Shown here: positions 9,186 through 18,561 of the stretch, in pieces
Layout of the letters: each line of letters opens with the position of its first letter
How positions within the stretch are numbered: position 1 is the first letter of the stretch
Origin: Desulfosarcina ovata subsp. ovata
GTDB taxonomy: Bacteria; Desulfobacterota; Desulfobacteria; Desulfobacterales; Desulfosarcinaceae
Direction of reading: 5' to 3'
DNA: 64,000 nucleotides
NCBI RefSeq assembly: GCF_009689005.1
Contig: NZ_AP021879.1
Location: 5,014,652-5,078,651, forward strand
Translations under genes and position numbers: made by a program
Notes under the pieces: generated by a model
What the model saw: only the letters and a program-made list of their open reading frames with translations
What the model was told of the DNA's origin: nothing
The model's database searches: none

Positions 9186-9383
9186 AATTGCGTTTTCCGG
9201 CCATCGGTGTCCTTCCGGTTAACCGCCGACAAAAAGCTGGCAACGGGCGGAAAGCGGTGGCGAGGAAGGGGTGAGCCGCTTTCGACACTGACGGCGTTTC
9301 CCCCGGTTCCATGGCCAATACGGGCAGATCAAAACATAACCCTCCAGCCGGATAACGGCGGGGGGTTTTCAATTCATGAATCC

Positions 9384-9420
9384 AAAACAGCCAAGCCGGC
9401 CACAATGACCGGCTTGGCTG
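9384..9420 (-). terminator. Rho-independent terminator for the TetR gene
   Basis: A perfect 12-bp stem CAGCCAAGCCGG/CCGGCTTGGCTG (9388-9399 with 9409-9420) is followed on the minus strand by TTTT. It lies 25 bp past the end of the tetR-type gene and may also slow read-through from the cytochrome gene. Confidence 0.75.
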
Positions 9421-9444
9421 CGTAATCAGTAAGGCTGGCGGAAA

Positions 9445-10080
9445 TCAGGCGTCTTTGCGAATTCCGCGTTCGAACAACTCGAACGCCGTGGCCAGGGTGG
9501 ACTTCAGATAGTCCTTGTCCGCAGTGATGATCTTCTTGCTGGCTTCCCACAAGACGACGCCGGAAAACATGGCCCAGAAGATGTCGGCCAGGGCGACGGG
9601 ATGACGATCGATATAAATCCCCTGGTCGATTCCCTCCTCAAAAATTTTGGAAATGGCACCAATGGATTTTTGTGACAGATTCTTGATTTCGTCCAGCAGG
9701 GTGTCGGAAAGGTTTTTGAGGGTCTCGCTGGATTGGAGATGGAACATGTTGATGATGATAAGCGGGTCAAAGTCATAAACGTCGTACATGGCGTCCATGA
9801 GTGCTTTGAGTTTCTGATCCGGAGCAAGGCCGGCCTCCTTGTTGACATGGGAGACCCGAATATGCAGGTACTGGAGGATTCGCAGCGATAAGGAGGCGTA
9901 GAGTTCTTCCTTGTTCTTGAAATAGAGGTAGAGGGTGCCCGGACTCAGCTCTGCCTCTTTGGCGATGTCCTCCATGGTGGCTTTGTTGAACCCTTTTTCG
10001 GAAAACACCCGTTTTGCCGCAACAATAATTTGCTGGCGTCGTCGTTCTCTTTCTCTTTCCTTGCGTTCTTGAATACCCAT
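9445..10080 (-). CDS. TetR/AcrR-family transcriptional regulator
   Basis: The 211-aa protein has a basic N-terminal tail, then a canonical TetR helix-turn-helix (IIVAAKRVFSEKGFNKATM, EDIAKEAELSPGTLYLYFKN, about residues 18-65), then a helical ligand-binding half of normal length. Such proteins usually repress their own gene and a neighbour until a hydrophobic ligand binds. There is no adjacent transporter or oxidoreductase to suggest the ligand. Neighbours on both sides are a cytochrome and an exonuclease, so the regulon is not evident from context. Confidence 0.9.
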   Translation of the reverse strand: MGIQERKERERERRRQQIIVAAKRVFSEKGFNKATMEDIAKEAELSPGTLYLYFKNKEELYASLSLRILQYLHIRVSHVNKEAGLAPDQKLKALMDAMYDVYDFDPLIIINMFHLQSSETLKNLSDTLLDEIKNLSQKSIGAISKIFEEGIDQGIYIDRHPVALADIFWAMFSGVVLWEASKKIITADKDYLKSTLATAFELFERGIRKDA

Positions 10081-10459
10081 AATAGACTTGTTTCCTGAAT
10101 ATAATTTATTTCGAAAATGAATTCATATTGAATAATTGAAGGATGGTCAAGGAAAAATTCCCGAATAAGACAAGGAAAAAATCCCGATATGTTTGATTTG
10201 GACTAACCGTAAGATTGGCGAAAAGAGGTGAATGAAAAATTCTTTTATCAAATAAAATTAAACAATGCTAATTCCATAACGCCAAAAGTCAACGCGCCTG
10301 ACGCATAATTTTCTAACCCAAAAAAAGTTTATGGGGTTGTAAAAAATAACCATCTGGGTTGAACGCGATAAAAATCATGCAAATCAGCTGTGGATGGCAT
10401 CAGCGGACGAAACGGCGCCTCCGGCGGTCTGGAGATCCGCCGCCTTGATCCGTAAACAC
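10081..10459. other. AT-rich intergenic region upstream of tetR, with a small palindrome
   Basis: No gene is visible in this stretch. It is clearly richer in A+T than its surroundings. A perfect palindrome ATGAATTCAT (10117-10126) lies 37 bp upstream of the TetR start and could be an operator. It also contains the space downstream of the exonuclease gene; I see no convincing terminator there. Confidence 0.35.
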
Positions 10460-12445
10460 TTACCCCATGAATACGGAAAGAATATTATTGCGGGCATTGA
10501 CATGCTGGATGGTGACCTGGACCAGGTCCTCGGGTTTCAAATCGATACCGCTGGATTGGGGCAGGTTGCACTCGATCATGTAGCTTTTCAGCAAAACGGC
10601 GTATGCGTTGCGCCGCCGCTGCAAAACAATGGCTTCTTCCTTTTCTCCGATGCGCCCCTCAAGGTACTTGAGCAGCCAGTAACGGTTTCTGCGGAATTGA
10701 ATCCGGCCCACATCCGCCATGGGGCGGGCCAGTTGCTCGATAATCGCTTCGATTTCAGTTTTGGAATAGGGGGCTTCGAGCCCCAGGCCCGCCCGTAACT
10801 GGCGTTGGGTGACCAGATCAAAGTATTTGCGGATGGGGGAACTGGCGGTCACATAGGCGTCCAGGCCCAGTCCGCAATGATGGTCGGGCGTTGGGCTGAG
10901 GACAAAACGGTTGAGTTGTTTGCGTTGCATCCAGTTCTGAAACAGGGTGCCGGTGCCGTTTTTGAGAATTCGGCTTTTGGGTTTCGGTTGGGATCTGAAA
11001 ATTGCCGGGATATCATTTTCTGCCAGGAATTTTGCCGACAGCCAGTTGGACAGAATCATCATTTCGGCGATCAGCATCCGTCCGGGACTTTCCCGGTTCA
11101 CCCGATTGACCATGGGAACGCCGGTTTCATCCAGCCAGACGTTGATCTCCGGAAGGATGATCTGGATGGCGCCCTGGCTCAACCGTTTTTCCCTGAACCG
11201 GATGGCGATATCGTGGAGCCGTTCGATGGCGTCACTGGTGTCGGCGCTCATGTTGGCTTCAAAATAGCTGAGTTGGTGATCGACGCGAATGATGGAAGGG
11301 AATATGTCGTAACTGATGATGTCGCCGGTACGGCTGACCTTCACCATGGTGCTGATGGCTGGCCGGATATGCCCCTTTTTCAGGCTCAGTCGGTTTTCCG
11401 CGAGCACGGGTGGTGCCATGCTGATCCGGTTGTCGGGCAGATAGATGGAACTGCCGCGGGAGAGGGCTTCCTGATCCAAACGATCGCCCTTTTTGATGAA
11501 CTGGGCCACATCGGAGATGTGGATGCCCACGAGAAGATGGTCATTTCGGATTTCTATGCTCAGGGCATCGTCAAAGTCTAGGGTTGACTGGCCGTCGATC
11601 GTGAGGGTCGGCAGGTGGGTCAGATCCACCCGTCCGGTTTTCCTCAGGGCGTCGTCGGATAGCGTTGATATGGATTGGGCCAGGTCAAGGGCTCCCGCTG
11701 AAAAATCGGTGGGAATATGGTAACGCAAAAGATCCACGTTCTCATCCACACACCATTCTCCCACTGCCACCAGATGGTTGAAAAGTCCGTCAATGGCCTT
11801 CAGTTCGGCGTTTTTCATGATCGCCCTGGCCGTTTCACAATGGGGGCTGTCTTTCTCAAACAGAAAATAGGATTTAAATATTTCCGAAAGCTCCTGGTGC
11901 CGCTCCGGCCGGGAATCCATCGAGCCTGAGCGAACAGCGTTGATCCAGGCGGCGCCGGACGCGATGAGCCGCTGCTGGCGGGCCGCCTTCTCTTCAAGGG
12001 CAATGATGGCGGCCAGCTCTTCTTCGGTATAGGGTCGGAAGCGATCCGGCTTGAATTTAAAATGATGACGGCTTTTAAACATTGCCCGGATGACACCGGA
12101 TTCATGGTCATCATCCATATCGGTCGGAAAGCAGAGGCCGGTCATGGTATTCAGGTCGATCCAACCTGGCTCCGGGCTCAGCACATCCCAAAGTTCGGCA
12201 ATATCGATCTGGTCGGCGAGGGCGATTCGCTTTTCGGCAATTGCCCTCAGATGTTCCACCAGTCGGTTGCGGCCCAATGACAGGTCCAGACGCATTTTGG
12301 ATCGATGACACAGCCGTTGAAACGCGATTTTTACTTCCCGATTGTTTTCCGTTAGCAGTTGCAACCGCTGGTTGCCACCTTCCATCACAACGGCGCAAAT
12401 GATTTTTTGGTCATCAATATATTCTACAATTTCACCTGATTCCAT
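10460..12445 (-). CDS. RNase II/R-family exoribonuclease (RNB domain)
   Basis: The central RNB catalytic domain is recognisable from TIDGQSTLDFDDALSIE, which carries the clustered metal-binding aspartates. HISDVAQFIKKGDRLDQEA and RGSSIYLPDNRISM follow. The enzyme degrades RNA processively 3' to 5'. N- and C-terminal RNA-binding regions are present but diverged; the end (VQVTIQHVNARNNILSVFMG) looks S1-like. I choose ATG 12445 (MESGEIVEYIDD). A TTG at 12463 is also open but sits only one base from the AGGAGG, which is too close. It is probably a house-keeping RNase. It lies just upstream of no co-directional partner, and HU is transcribed toward it. Confidence 0.88.
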   Translation of the reverse strand: MESGEIVEYIDDQKIICAVVMEGGNQRLQLLTENNREVKIAFQRLCHRSKMRLDLSLGRNRLVEHLRAIAEKRIALADQIDIAELWDVLSPEPGWIDLNTMTGLCFPTDMDDDHESGVIRAMFKSRHHFKFKPDRFRPYTEEELAAIIALEEKAARQQRLIASGAAWINAVRSGSMDSRPERHQELSEIFKSYFLFEKDSPHCETARAIMKNAELKAIDGLFNHLVAVGEWCVDENVDLLRYHIPTDFSAGALDLAQSISTLSDDALRKTGRVDLTHLPTLTIDGQSTLDFDDALSIEIRNDHLLVGIHISDVAQFIKKGDRLDQEALSRGSSIYLPDNRISMAPPVLAENRLSLKKGHIRPAISTMVKVSRTGDIISYDIFPSIIRVDHQLSYFEANMSADTSDAIERLHDIAIRFREKRLSQGAIQIILPEINVWLDETGVPMVNRVNRESPGRMLIAEMMILSNWLSAKFLAENDIPAIFRSQPKPKSRILKNGTGTLFQNWMQRKQLNRFVLSPTPDHHCGLGLDAYVTASSPIRKYFDLVTQRQLRAGLGLEAPYSKTEIEAIIEQLARPMADVGRIQFRRNRYWLLKYLEGRIGEKEEAIVLQRRRNAYAVLLKSYMIECNLPQSSGIDLKPEDLVQVTIQHVNARNNILSVFMG

Positions 12446-12533
12446 AGCGAATGGTATTAACAACCCTCCTGATGAAAGTCAACGCATGACGGATAAGGCT
12501 GGGGAAAGAAATAATTCCGCCAGCCTAAGTAAC

Positions 12534-12561
12534 AAAAAGGCAGAGCGCTTGGCCCTGCCTT
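12534..12561 (-). terminator. Rho-independent terminator after HU
   Basis: On the minus strand AAGGCAGGGC pairs with GCTCTGCCTT (one G-T pair) around a five-base loop, followed by TTTTTG. It begins 28 bp beyond the hup stop codon. A second hairpin, AGGCTGG/CCAGCCT at 12496-12526, follows it without a T-run. Confidence 0.8.
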
Positions 12562-12588
12562 GTGCAAATGGATGAGTGGTAATGTACG

Positions 12589-12858
12589 TTAGTTTACCGC
12601 ATCCTTAAGCGCTTTTGCGGGGACGAATTTCGGGACTATTCTGGCCTCAATCTTGATTTCGGCACCGGTTTGGGGATTTCGCCCGGTGCGGGCTTCGCGC
12701 TTGGCGGTTTTGAAACTGCCAAAACCGGCAATTTGAACCGTATCGTTGCTTTTCAGTGCATCGACGACAGCACCGAAGACGCAATCGATCACTTCCTGGG
12801 CCTGCTTTTTGGTTGAAACCAGTTTTGCTACTTCGTTAACCAAATCACCTTTATTCAT
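12589..12858 (-). CDS. hup: HU-type DNA-binding protein
   Basis: The 89-aa protein is a typical HU/IHF-family histone-like protein: MNKGDLVNEVAKL start, GFGSFKTAKREARTGRNPQT signature for the DNA-inserting arm, and KFVPAKALKDAVN end. It bends and compacts DNA as a dimer. The ATG follows GAAGGAGAAT with good spacing. A sigma-70-like promoter lies upstream and a strong terminator downstream, so it is a single-gene unit. Confidence 0.95.
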   Translation of the reverse strand: MNKGDLVNEVAKLVSTKKQAQEVIDCVFGAVVDALKSNDTVQIAGFGSFKTAKREARTGRNPQTGAEIKIEARIVPKFVPAKALKDAVN

Positions 12859-12911
12859 CGTTCATTCTCCTTCATTTAAATGGATTCCCATAAGGCCGGT
12901 TAAGGTGGCCA

Positions 12912-12940
12912 CCTATAACTGCAATTGCCCTGTCCGTCAA
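12912..12940 (-). promoter_or_regulatory. Sigma-70-type promoter of hup
   Basis: On the minus strand TTGACG (12940-12935) is separated by 17 bp from TATAGG (12917-12912). It lies about 55 bp upstream of the HU start. The rest of the 12859-13193 gap shows no gene. Confidence 0.6.
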
Positions 12941-13193
12941 GAGATTATAAGGATTTGGCGAGTCCGGTGAAAACTGCTCCCGGCGTGTCCAATGCGGGTC
13001 AGCCGGCCGTCCCGTCAGTGAAAAAGCGAGTGTTGGAAAGAGTATTTCAGCGTTAGGCGCAATAAGTTCCAGGAAGCAGTCGCGTAGGTATAAATTTATC
13101 AATAATACAATGGGTTGAAAGTGATATGGCAACGCTCGGCTCTCGCTGTCAGGCGGGAAAGAACGTAATTAAGACCGCCGTCAGCGAAACAGC

Positions 13194-15062
13194 CTACCGG
13201 AAAGGCGCCAGTTCAAATCGCCAGCGCCTGGCCCCATCCTGGTCCGGATTGTCCGTTTCGGCAATGGACAGCCGCTTGAAGTCCTCCTGAAGCACGGTTT
13301 TGGCATGTGGCCCAGTAACTTTGGTCCCCGAAAAGACCGTTCCGGCGATCTTGACAATGGCCAGGCCGGTACTGGTTTTCTGCGCTTCATTGATTTTGTC
13401 GAGCCGTTCGTTTAACTCACCGATATCCGCTAATATTTCTGCAACCGTCTTTTCCGTATCGGCAATTTCCAGTTTGACGGTATCATCCTCCTCCATGAGT
13501 CGGGCCACTTCGGTGTCAAGGGCGGACTGTTTGGATTTCAGCTCCTGGAGGGTGTTTTTCAATTTTTGCAGGGTCTCCTTTCCCTGCTTCAAGCCCACGT
13601 CCTTGATTTTTTTCTGCAGGCGGCGGCGTTGAACCATGTATCTGTCCTGCTCCTGGGCCACCTCTCCCAGATGGGTATTGATCTCATCGGAGTGGTCGTT
13701 GAGTCCGTCAACCCGCTCGGTCAGTTTTTCCTGCTCCGTTTTGAGCCCCTGAATTTCTGCTTTGATGGCGTCGGCTTCCCGTTCCAGTTGACGATCAATA
13801 CCGACCGTCAGCTCGCTGGGTCGTGCCGCTTCCGTACCGATATCCATGGTGATAATTCCCATTTTTGCGGAAATGGTCGATGCGATAATGGTGCCGTCGT
13901 TGATCAGACAGCGCCCGTTGGCTTCAATGAAAGATTCGATGATTTCCCTTTCCACGGCGATGTCGCCAGTGGCAATGATGTCGGTACTTTTGATATGACC
14001 GGCCTTCAGATTTCCGTTGCAGCAGATGGTGGCCCCAAAGATGCCGTTTTCGGCAAAGACATCCCCATCGATGTCGATCTCGGCCTCCTGAATCTCCTTG
14101 GCCCGCAGGCTGCCGCCTTTTACCCGGTAATCCTTCTCGATGGTGCCCTCGACTTCGATATGGCCGTCAAATTCTACATGCCCGGTTTCAAGCGAGATGT
14201 CCCCTTGGATGTGGAGCGTCGGCATTACGGCGAGTTCGCCACTGGGGGACAGCTTGGGCATGCCTGAAAGACTGGCATGGACCTGCATGCCATCTTCTGA
14301 TCGTCGGGCACCTTTTCCGCATCTGAAACGGTATTCGCGGGCTTTGGGAACCGGTATCTGCTTTCCATAGATATCCATGCCCTCCTTTCCTTTGGGGCCT
14401 GGTATTTTCTCGGCGAGTAACGCTCCCTCCTTTACCTGGGGCAGTTGACCGCGATTTTTCCAGTCCATCAGGCCATCTTCGGTCAACGTGCCGATTTTCA
14501 TCGGATCCGTGTCAAAGTGGTATTCGATTTGCGGAGGCGCATCGGGCACCGGAGGGGTGCCGGACGCGATGGCCCACTCCTCATTGACCCCCAGTTCGCC
14601 GGCAAGCAGTGCCTCTATTTCTTTCTCATCGGCAATCCCGTGAAGAATGCCCATGTTATGCAGCATGATTTTTACATCCTTCACCTCAAGGGTGGTAATC
14701 GGGGGGGCGACCTTGAGATAAACGGTGGCTGTCAATTTGTCTTTGGCGATGCGGATTTCAAGGGGGGCCGGCATCTTTTGGGGCGCACCGTCGGGACGCT
14801 TTTTTTTCGGCGTTTTGCCGGTGGCCTCGGCCCCGTCCCCCGCACCGTCGATCTCCTTTTGCATCTGGAGAATTTCATCACGCTGGTCAGGCGTAAGGAC
14901 ACCCATTTCGATCAGAATTTCGCCGATGGGCATATTCACATTGGCTTTTTCAAAAATCCGCGCCTGGACGACCACCGCCCGGTCCACGTTACTTTGGTCC
15001 ACCATGTTCATCTCTACGGCAATTACACCAAAATGGTTGCGTTTCGCTTCTTCTGCAGTCAT
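13194..15062 (-). CDS. FapA/DUF342-family protein
   Basis: The 622-aa product has an N-terminal region with a short MshEN-like segment (PIGEILIEMGVLTPDQRDEIL), then the DUF342 beta-helix core (GDISLETGHVEFDGHIEVEG, DIDGDVFAENGIFGATI, IIATGDIAVEREIIESFIEA), then a long coiled coil (about 430-560) typical of FapA. FapA-like proteins are linked to flagellar placement, polysaccharide or surface-structure regulation, but the biochemical role is unclear. ATG 15062 (MTAEEAKRNHFGV) is preferred over a 21-codon longer frame whose extra residues look non-coding. There is no flagellar gene nearby. Confidence 0.8.
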   Translation of the reverse strand: MTAEEAKRNHFGVIAVEMNMVDQSNVDRAVVVQARIFEKANVNMPIGEILIEMGVLTPDQRDEILQMQKEIDGAGDGAEATGKTPKKKRPDGAPQKMPAPLEIRIAKDKLTATVYLKVAPPITTLEVKDVKIMLHNMGILHGIADEKEIEALLAGELGVNEEWAIASGTPPVPDAPPQIEYHFDTDPMKIGTLTEDGLMDWKNRGQLPQVKEGALLAEKIPGPKGKEGMDIYGKQIPVPKAREYRFRCGKGARRSEDGMQVHASLSGMPKLSPSGELAVMPTLHIQGDISLETGHVEFDGHIEVEGTIEKDYRVKGGSLRAKEIQEAEIDIDGDVFAENGIFGATICCNGNLKAGHIKSTDIIATGDIAVEREIIESFIEANGRCLINDGTIIASTISAKMGIITMDIGTEAARPSELTVGIDRQLEREADAIKAEIQGLKTEQEKLTERVDGLNDHSDEINTHLGEVAQEQDRYMVQRRRLQKKIKDVGLKQGKETLQKLKNTLQELKSKQSALDTEVARLMEEDDTVKLEIADTEKTVAEILADIGELNERLDKINEAQKTSTGLAIVKIAGTVFSGTKVTGPHAKTVLQEDFKRLSIAETDNPDQDGARRWRFELAPFR

Positions 15063-15295
15063 GGCCGTTTTCCCGATATCACAGATCTGTTTTGCGGATG
15101 CGGTAGAACCCGTGTTACACCTCAATCGTAAGCTGGATTTAGAATCGGATTCCCAACTGAAAACTTTAGCCCCCGGCTGGGTTGGAAGATCCGAAAAGCG
15201 TATATCGTGTTAATGTAACATGAATTCCTGCGGAAATAGGTATTTTATTTCATATTGCCGATGAACAGGGATACATCTGAAATAGGACGAAACTT

Positions 15296-15475
15296 TTATA
15301 TTGGTCTGATATTAAAAGGAAAATTGTCGTTTCTAAACGTGCTTGGAGAATCGGCATTTATTTTGCTTACAGACAACGTGTGAAGCGGCGGCGGGTACTG
15401 GACCGTGCGCTTGCCGAGAATGGCGTTGTCGATGGTTGTTGAATTCATGTTGGAATTGGTTGGATTGATCTTCAT
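15296..15475 (-). CDS. Possible small protein or truncated gene, 59 aa
   Basis: This open frame starts MKINPTNSNMNSTTIDNAIL behind GGGGTG. The first 30 codons have the G/C-rich third positions of real genes here, while the last 25 are A/T-rich and look non-coding. It may be the 5' remnant of a longer gene, or chance. It lies in the gap 15063-15540, where nothing else is visible. Confidence 0.25.
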   Translation of the reverse strand: MKINPTNSNMNSTTIDNAILGKRTVQYPPPLHTLSVSKINADSPSTFRNDNFPFNIRPI

Positions 15476-15540
15476 GCCGCTTCACCCCTTTGTATTTTTC
15501 AGGACCCCATCGTTATGTACTTTGCGGCGTGGGAAATGGA

Positions 15541-16068
15541 TCAGCGCGATACCGGTGTCATTCCCAGGCTGAGGTACTTGGCGGCAAGGTCGACATAAAG
15601 CTGCTTTCCGTAAGTCCACATGGCCTCATCGCGGTCATTGATCGGTCTCACGACCCTGGCTGGGTTTCCGGCCGCAACGACATTGTCGGGAATTGCCTGA
15701 TTTGATTTGACCACGCTGCCTTCGGCCACAATGCTGCCCTCACCGACCTGGCTGAAGAGGCTGACGATCGCTCCCATGCCAATAACGGCCAGATCGCCAA
15801 TGGACTTGGCATGCAGGATTGCACCGTGGCCCATGGTCACCCGACGCCCGATGGTTTGCGTATCATCAGGTGGTGCGTGAATGATTACCCCTTCCTCCAC
15901 CGCCGTTTCATTGCCGATAACGATCCGGCCGTAATCGCCACGAAGAATGGCACCATGACCGATGTAACAGTTTTCGCCGATAACGACATCACCGATAATT
16001 TGAGCCAGTTCGCTGATATAGGTCGTTTTCCCGATTTGTGGCCGTCGTCCATCAAATTGATACAGCAT
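15541..16068 (-). CDS. Gamma-carbonic anhydrase family protein (YrdA/PaaY-like)
   Basis: The 175-aa protein is built of left-handed beta-helix hexapeptide repeats (IIGDVVIGENCYIGHGAILR, IVIGNETAVEEGVIIHAP). The three metal-ligand histidines of the family are present in IIHAPP, TMGHGA and ILHAKS. Members bind Zn or Fe at trimer interfaces; some hydrate CO2 and others have no known activity. The ATG follows AGAAAGGAAAG. It probably shares a transcript with the NFACT-R gene 106 bp upstream on the same strand. Confidence 0.88.
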   Translation of the reverse strand: MLYQFDGRRPQIGKTTYISELAQIIGDVVIGENCYIGHGAILRGDYGRIVIGNETAVEEGVIIHAPPDDTQTIGRRVTMGHGAILHAKSIGDLAVIGMGAIVSLFSQVGEGSIVAEGSVVKSNQAIPDNVVAAGNPARVVRPINDRDEAMWTYGKQLYVDLAAKYLSLGMTPVSR

Positions 16069-16174
16069 GCCTTTCCTTTCTACGAATTTGTCTGAAATAC
16101 GTCGTTTGGCGGGTCCATCACGGTTCTGGCTGCCCCTTATTCCCAGGACCGGGAGGACTCACGGGGCTGTCCGG

Positions 16175-16582
16175 TCAGGCGGCGGTGTCGGGTATCGCCG
16201 GTCGGACTTTAAAAATCCGCTCTTTACGGATCTGTACGCTACCGGGTTTCGCCCCCCTGGGTTTGGTTACATGGCAGGCCAGGGTCCCGGAAACGGCAAC
16301 CACGCCACCGGTGCGGGCCTTGCTGTGGTAGGCGGCAATGGCGGCCGCCCGGTTAAGGGTTTCCCGGTCGGGCGGCCGGTCTTTTTCGATCACCAATACC
16401 ACATGGCTGCCGGGCATGCCACGCACATGGAACCACCAGTCATTGGCACCGGCCACCTTCAGGCTGAGACGGTCGTTGTCCGCATCGGTTTTGCCCGCCA
16501 TCACGCGGAAACCGCCGGGCAGGCGATATTCCCAGACCCGCGGCGGGGCCGGTGGGTCCGACCGTGCGGGCTTTTTTCTCAA
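16175..16582 (-). CDS. Stand-alone NFACT-R (DUF814) domain protein
   Basis: The 135-aa protein consists of one NFACT-R domain, the segment that in RqcH/NEMF proteins contacts RNA during ribosome-associated quality control. The signature GANDWWFHVRGMPGSHVVL (residues about 44-62) is well conserved, and AAAIAAYHSKARTGGVVAV follows. Stand-alone NFACT-R proteins are a described bacterial group with predicted RNA roles, but their function is not settled. I use the TTG at 16582, which sits eight bases after GAGGAG and gives MRKKPARSD. Confidence 0.8.
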   Translation of the reverse strand: MRKKPARSDPPAPPRVWEYRLPGGFRVMAGKTDADNDRLSLKVAGANDWWFHVRGMPGSHVVLVIEKDRPPDRETLNRAAAIAAYHSKARTGGVVAVSGTLACHVTKPRGAKPGSVQIRKERIFKVRPAIPDTAA

Positions 16583-16785
16583 AACAGTCTCCTCGGTAAA
16601 GTTGACCTCCCTTGGGCCGATAAAAGGAGTAACCTATGCTATTGCGAACACAAATTCAAAGCTTTTTCGTGATCATTGAGATGGCCGGGACGCGGTGCAT
16701 CGGGTGAAACAGGTTGCGTTTGGTATTAAATACTGTGAGTAAATGCTCATCAGATGGGATTCCTATTGACTGGATTGGAACAGGC

Positions 16786-17517
16786 ATGCTTGGTCGATCG
16801 TTGATTTTTTTTACCGCTGTCGCCCTGCTGGCCGTTACCGGTCCGGCCGCCGCAGACATTCTTATCCTCAAGTCGGGTGAGATGTTTGAGACCCAAAAAA
16901 CCTGGACGGAAAACGGGCAGGTGTATTTCTATAAAGGCGGACGCCAGGTGAGTGTCGCCGAGGACCAGGTGGAACGCATGATTCATGCGCCCGTATCGGC
17001 AAAGCCCGCCGCGCCAACGGTGGCTGTTCCTGCACTTCCCGATCTTCAACTGCCATCCCGCGGCACGGCCGAAGATCAGGGGGGCGACATACCCGCCCCC
17101 GGCGGGGATGCCGGTTTTATCGAACTGAAATGGGGACAGCCACCGTCGCAGATCAGGGGCCTGGTCCTGGTGGAGACGGATCCGGCTTACGGCGGGGTCA
17201 ATCAGTATTCCCGGCCGCAACGAGCTGCCCGTTTCGGCCGGGCCAGTGTGGACAATATTTTTTACGGGTTCTGGCGAGGCAGACTTTTCACCATTCTCGT
17301 TGAGGTCAGCAATTACCTCGATTTTACGGCTTTAAAGGCCGAAGCCGTTCGCCGATACGGTCAGGGGCGACACGAGGCGTCGAATCTTGACCGCTATCGG
17401 TGGTCGGATGCGACCACCGACCGGTTTCTTACCTATGACGAGGCTTCCGGAACAGGCTATCTATGGATGCGATCCCGGACCCTGCAAAACGAAATCGCGG
17501 CGCTGTATCCCGAATAG
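16786..17517 (+). CDS. Secreted hypothetical protein
   Basis: The 243-aa product begins MLGRSLIFFTAVALLAVTG with a clear signal peptide ending near PAAA-D. The mature N-terminus (DILILKSGEMFETQKTWTEN) resembles a short beta-domain seen at the start of many periplasmic proteins of this group, followed by a Pro/Ala-rich linker and a C-terminal domain (GFIELKWGQPPSQIRGLV to the end). I do not recognise the family. ATG 16786 is preferred to an upstream ATG because the signal peptide starts there. Confidence 0.65.
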   Translation: MLGRSLIFFTAVALLAVTGPAAADILILKSGEMFETQKTWTENGQVYFYKGGRQVSVAEDQVERMIHAPVSAKPAAPTVAVPALPDLQLPSRGTAEDQGGDIPAPGGDAGFIELKWGQPPSQIRGLVLVETDPAYGGVNQYSRPQRAARFGRASVDNIFYGFWRGRLFTILVEVSNYLDFTALKAEAVRRYGQGRHEASNLDRYRWSDATTDRFLTYDEASGTGYLWMRSRTLQNEIAALYPE

Positions 17518-17529
17518 GTCGAGGGCCGA

Positions 17530-18534
17530 TCAGCTGCCCGATTGCGGGTGAAGCCGGCTGATCACCGATACCGGTTTGTCGATCAGCTTCTGATTGAGCA
17601 TGATCGTTTCGGTTTGCTGCCAGGCGGCCGTGTCGATATGGCCGATGGGGATCGATGGATCGGGCTGGATCATCTGACGGGTAACGGCCAACTGGCGTCG
17701 CATGACCTCGTCTGCGGTGTCCCGGTCGTGTTCGGCCACGGCGGTAATGGTGGCCTCTTCATTGGCCGGGTCCATGGCGGCCTGCCATCCGTCCAAAAGG
17801 GCACGGGTGAATTGAAGAACGGTTTCCGGGTGCTGGTCGAGCATTTTCCGGGATGTCACCACACTGTTGGCCACGAAACGGACCCCGTAGCGGGACGGAT
17901 CGAAAAAGGCCACAGTCTCGCCGCCGGCCTTGAGCTTGTCCGCCAGAAAAATACCCTGGGTGTTGCGATAGACCGGCCAGACGGCGACCTGTTTTTGGAA
18001 AAATGGGGTGTAGTCGTAGCGCACACTGGCCAGTTTGACCTGGCCGGCATCCATGCCGGCGGATGCCAACAGGGCGCGCATGATGGTTTCGTCATTGCCG
18101 CCATAGGTGATGCCCACCGTATGACCGGCCAGATCCTCGACCTTGGTCAGGGAAAAATCCGCCGCCCGGTAGATCCATTGCAGGGGATTGACCTGAAACA
18201 GCTGGGCCACCACCACCACCGACGCCCCCTTGGCCAGCGCCCGGATGACCTGATCGGCCGAGGCCACGCCGAACTGGGCATAGCCCAGCTCCAGTTCCCG
18301 GATCGCATCCCGTTCCGGCCCACCGGCCTTGACCTCAACCTCCAGGCCCGCTCGCTCGAAGAAGCCCTGCTGCCGGGCGACCACATCCCCGGCGGTACTG
18401 GCGTTGATCAGCCATTTGAGGCGATAGGCGATCGGTTCCCCGGCCGTTGCGGTTCCGGCGGTGGGAATGCTGCCGCCGATGATCAGCAGCAGGGTCCAGA
18501 TGGCAAGACGATAGAGGGCGCAATGTGAATGCAT
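17530..18534 (-). CDS. ABC transporter substrate-binding protein, NMT1/SsuA-like
   Basis: The 334-aa product has a signal peptide (LAIWTLLLIIGGSIPTAGTA) and the NMT1/THI5-like periplasmic-binding fold. AYRLKWLINASTAGDVVARQ starts the mature part; DAIRELELGYAQFGVASADQ and LAGHTVGITYGGNDE follow. This family binds pyrimidine precursors, alkanesulfonates, taurine or nitrate-like ligands. The sequence alone does not tell which. It is the third gene of a minus-strand importer operon (ATPase, permease, binding protein). The start follows GAAGGAAAAACC. Confidence 0.87.
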   Translation of the reverse strand: MHSHCALYRLAIWTLLLIIGGSIPTAGTATAGEPIAYRLKWLINASTAGDVVARQQGFFERAGLEVEVKAGGPERDAIRELELGYAQFGVASADQVIRALAKGASVVVVAQLFQVNPLQWIYRAADFSLTKVEDLAGHTVGITYGGNDETIMRALLASAGMDAGQVKLASVRYDYTPFFQKQVAVWPVYRNTQGIFLADKLKAGGETVAFFDPSRYGVRFVANSVVTSRKMLDQHPETVLQFTRALLDGWQAAMDPANEEATITAVAEHDRDTADEVMRRQLAVTRQMIQPDPSIPIGHIDTAAWQQTETIMLNQKLIDKPVSVISRLHPQSGS

Positions 18535-18561
18535 GGTTTTTCCTTCCAGCAGATCAACGGG

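Noticed and set aside
17542..18528. 328-codon plus-strand frame opposite the substrate-binding protein gene
   Set aside because: Shadow of a clear ABC binding-protein gene.
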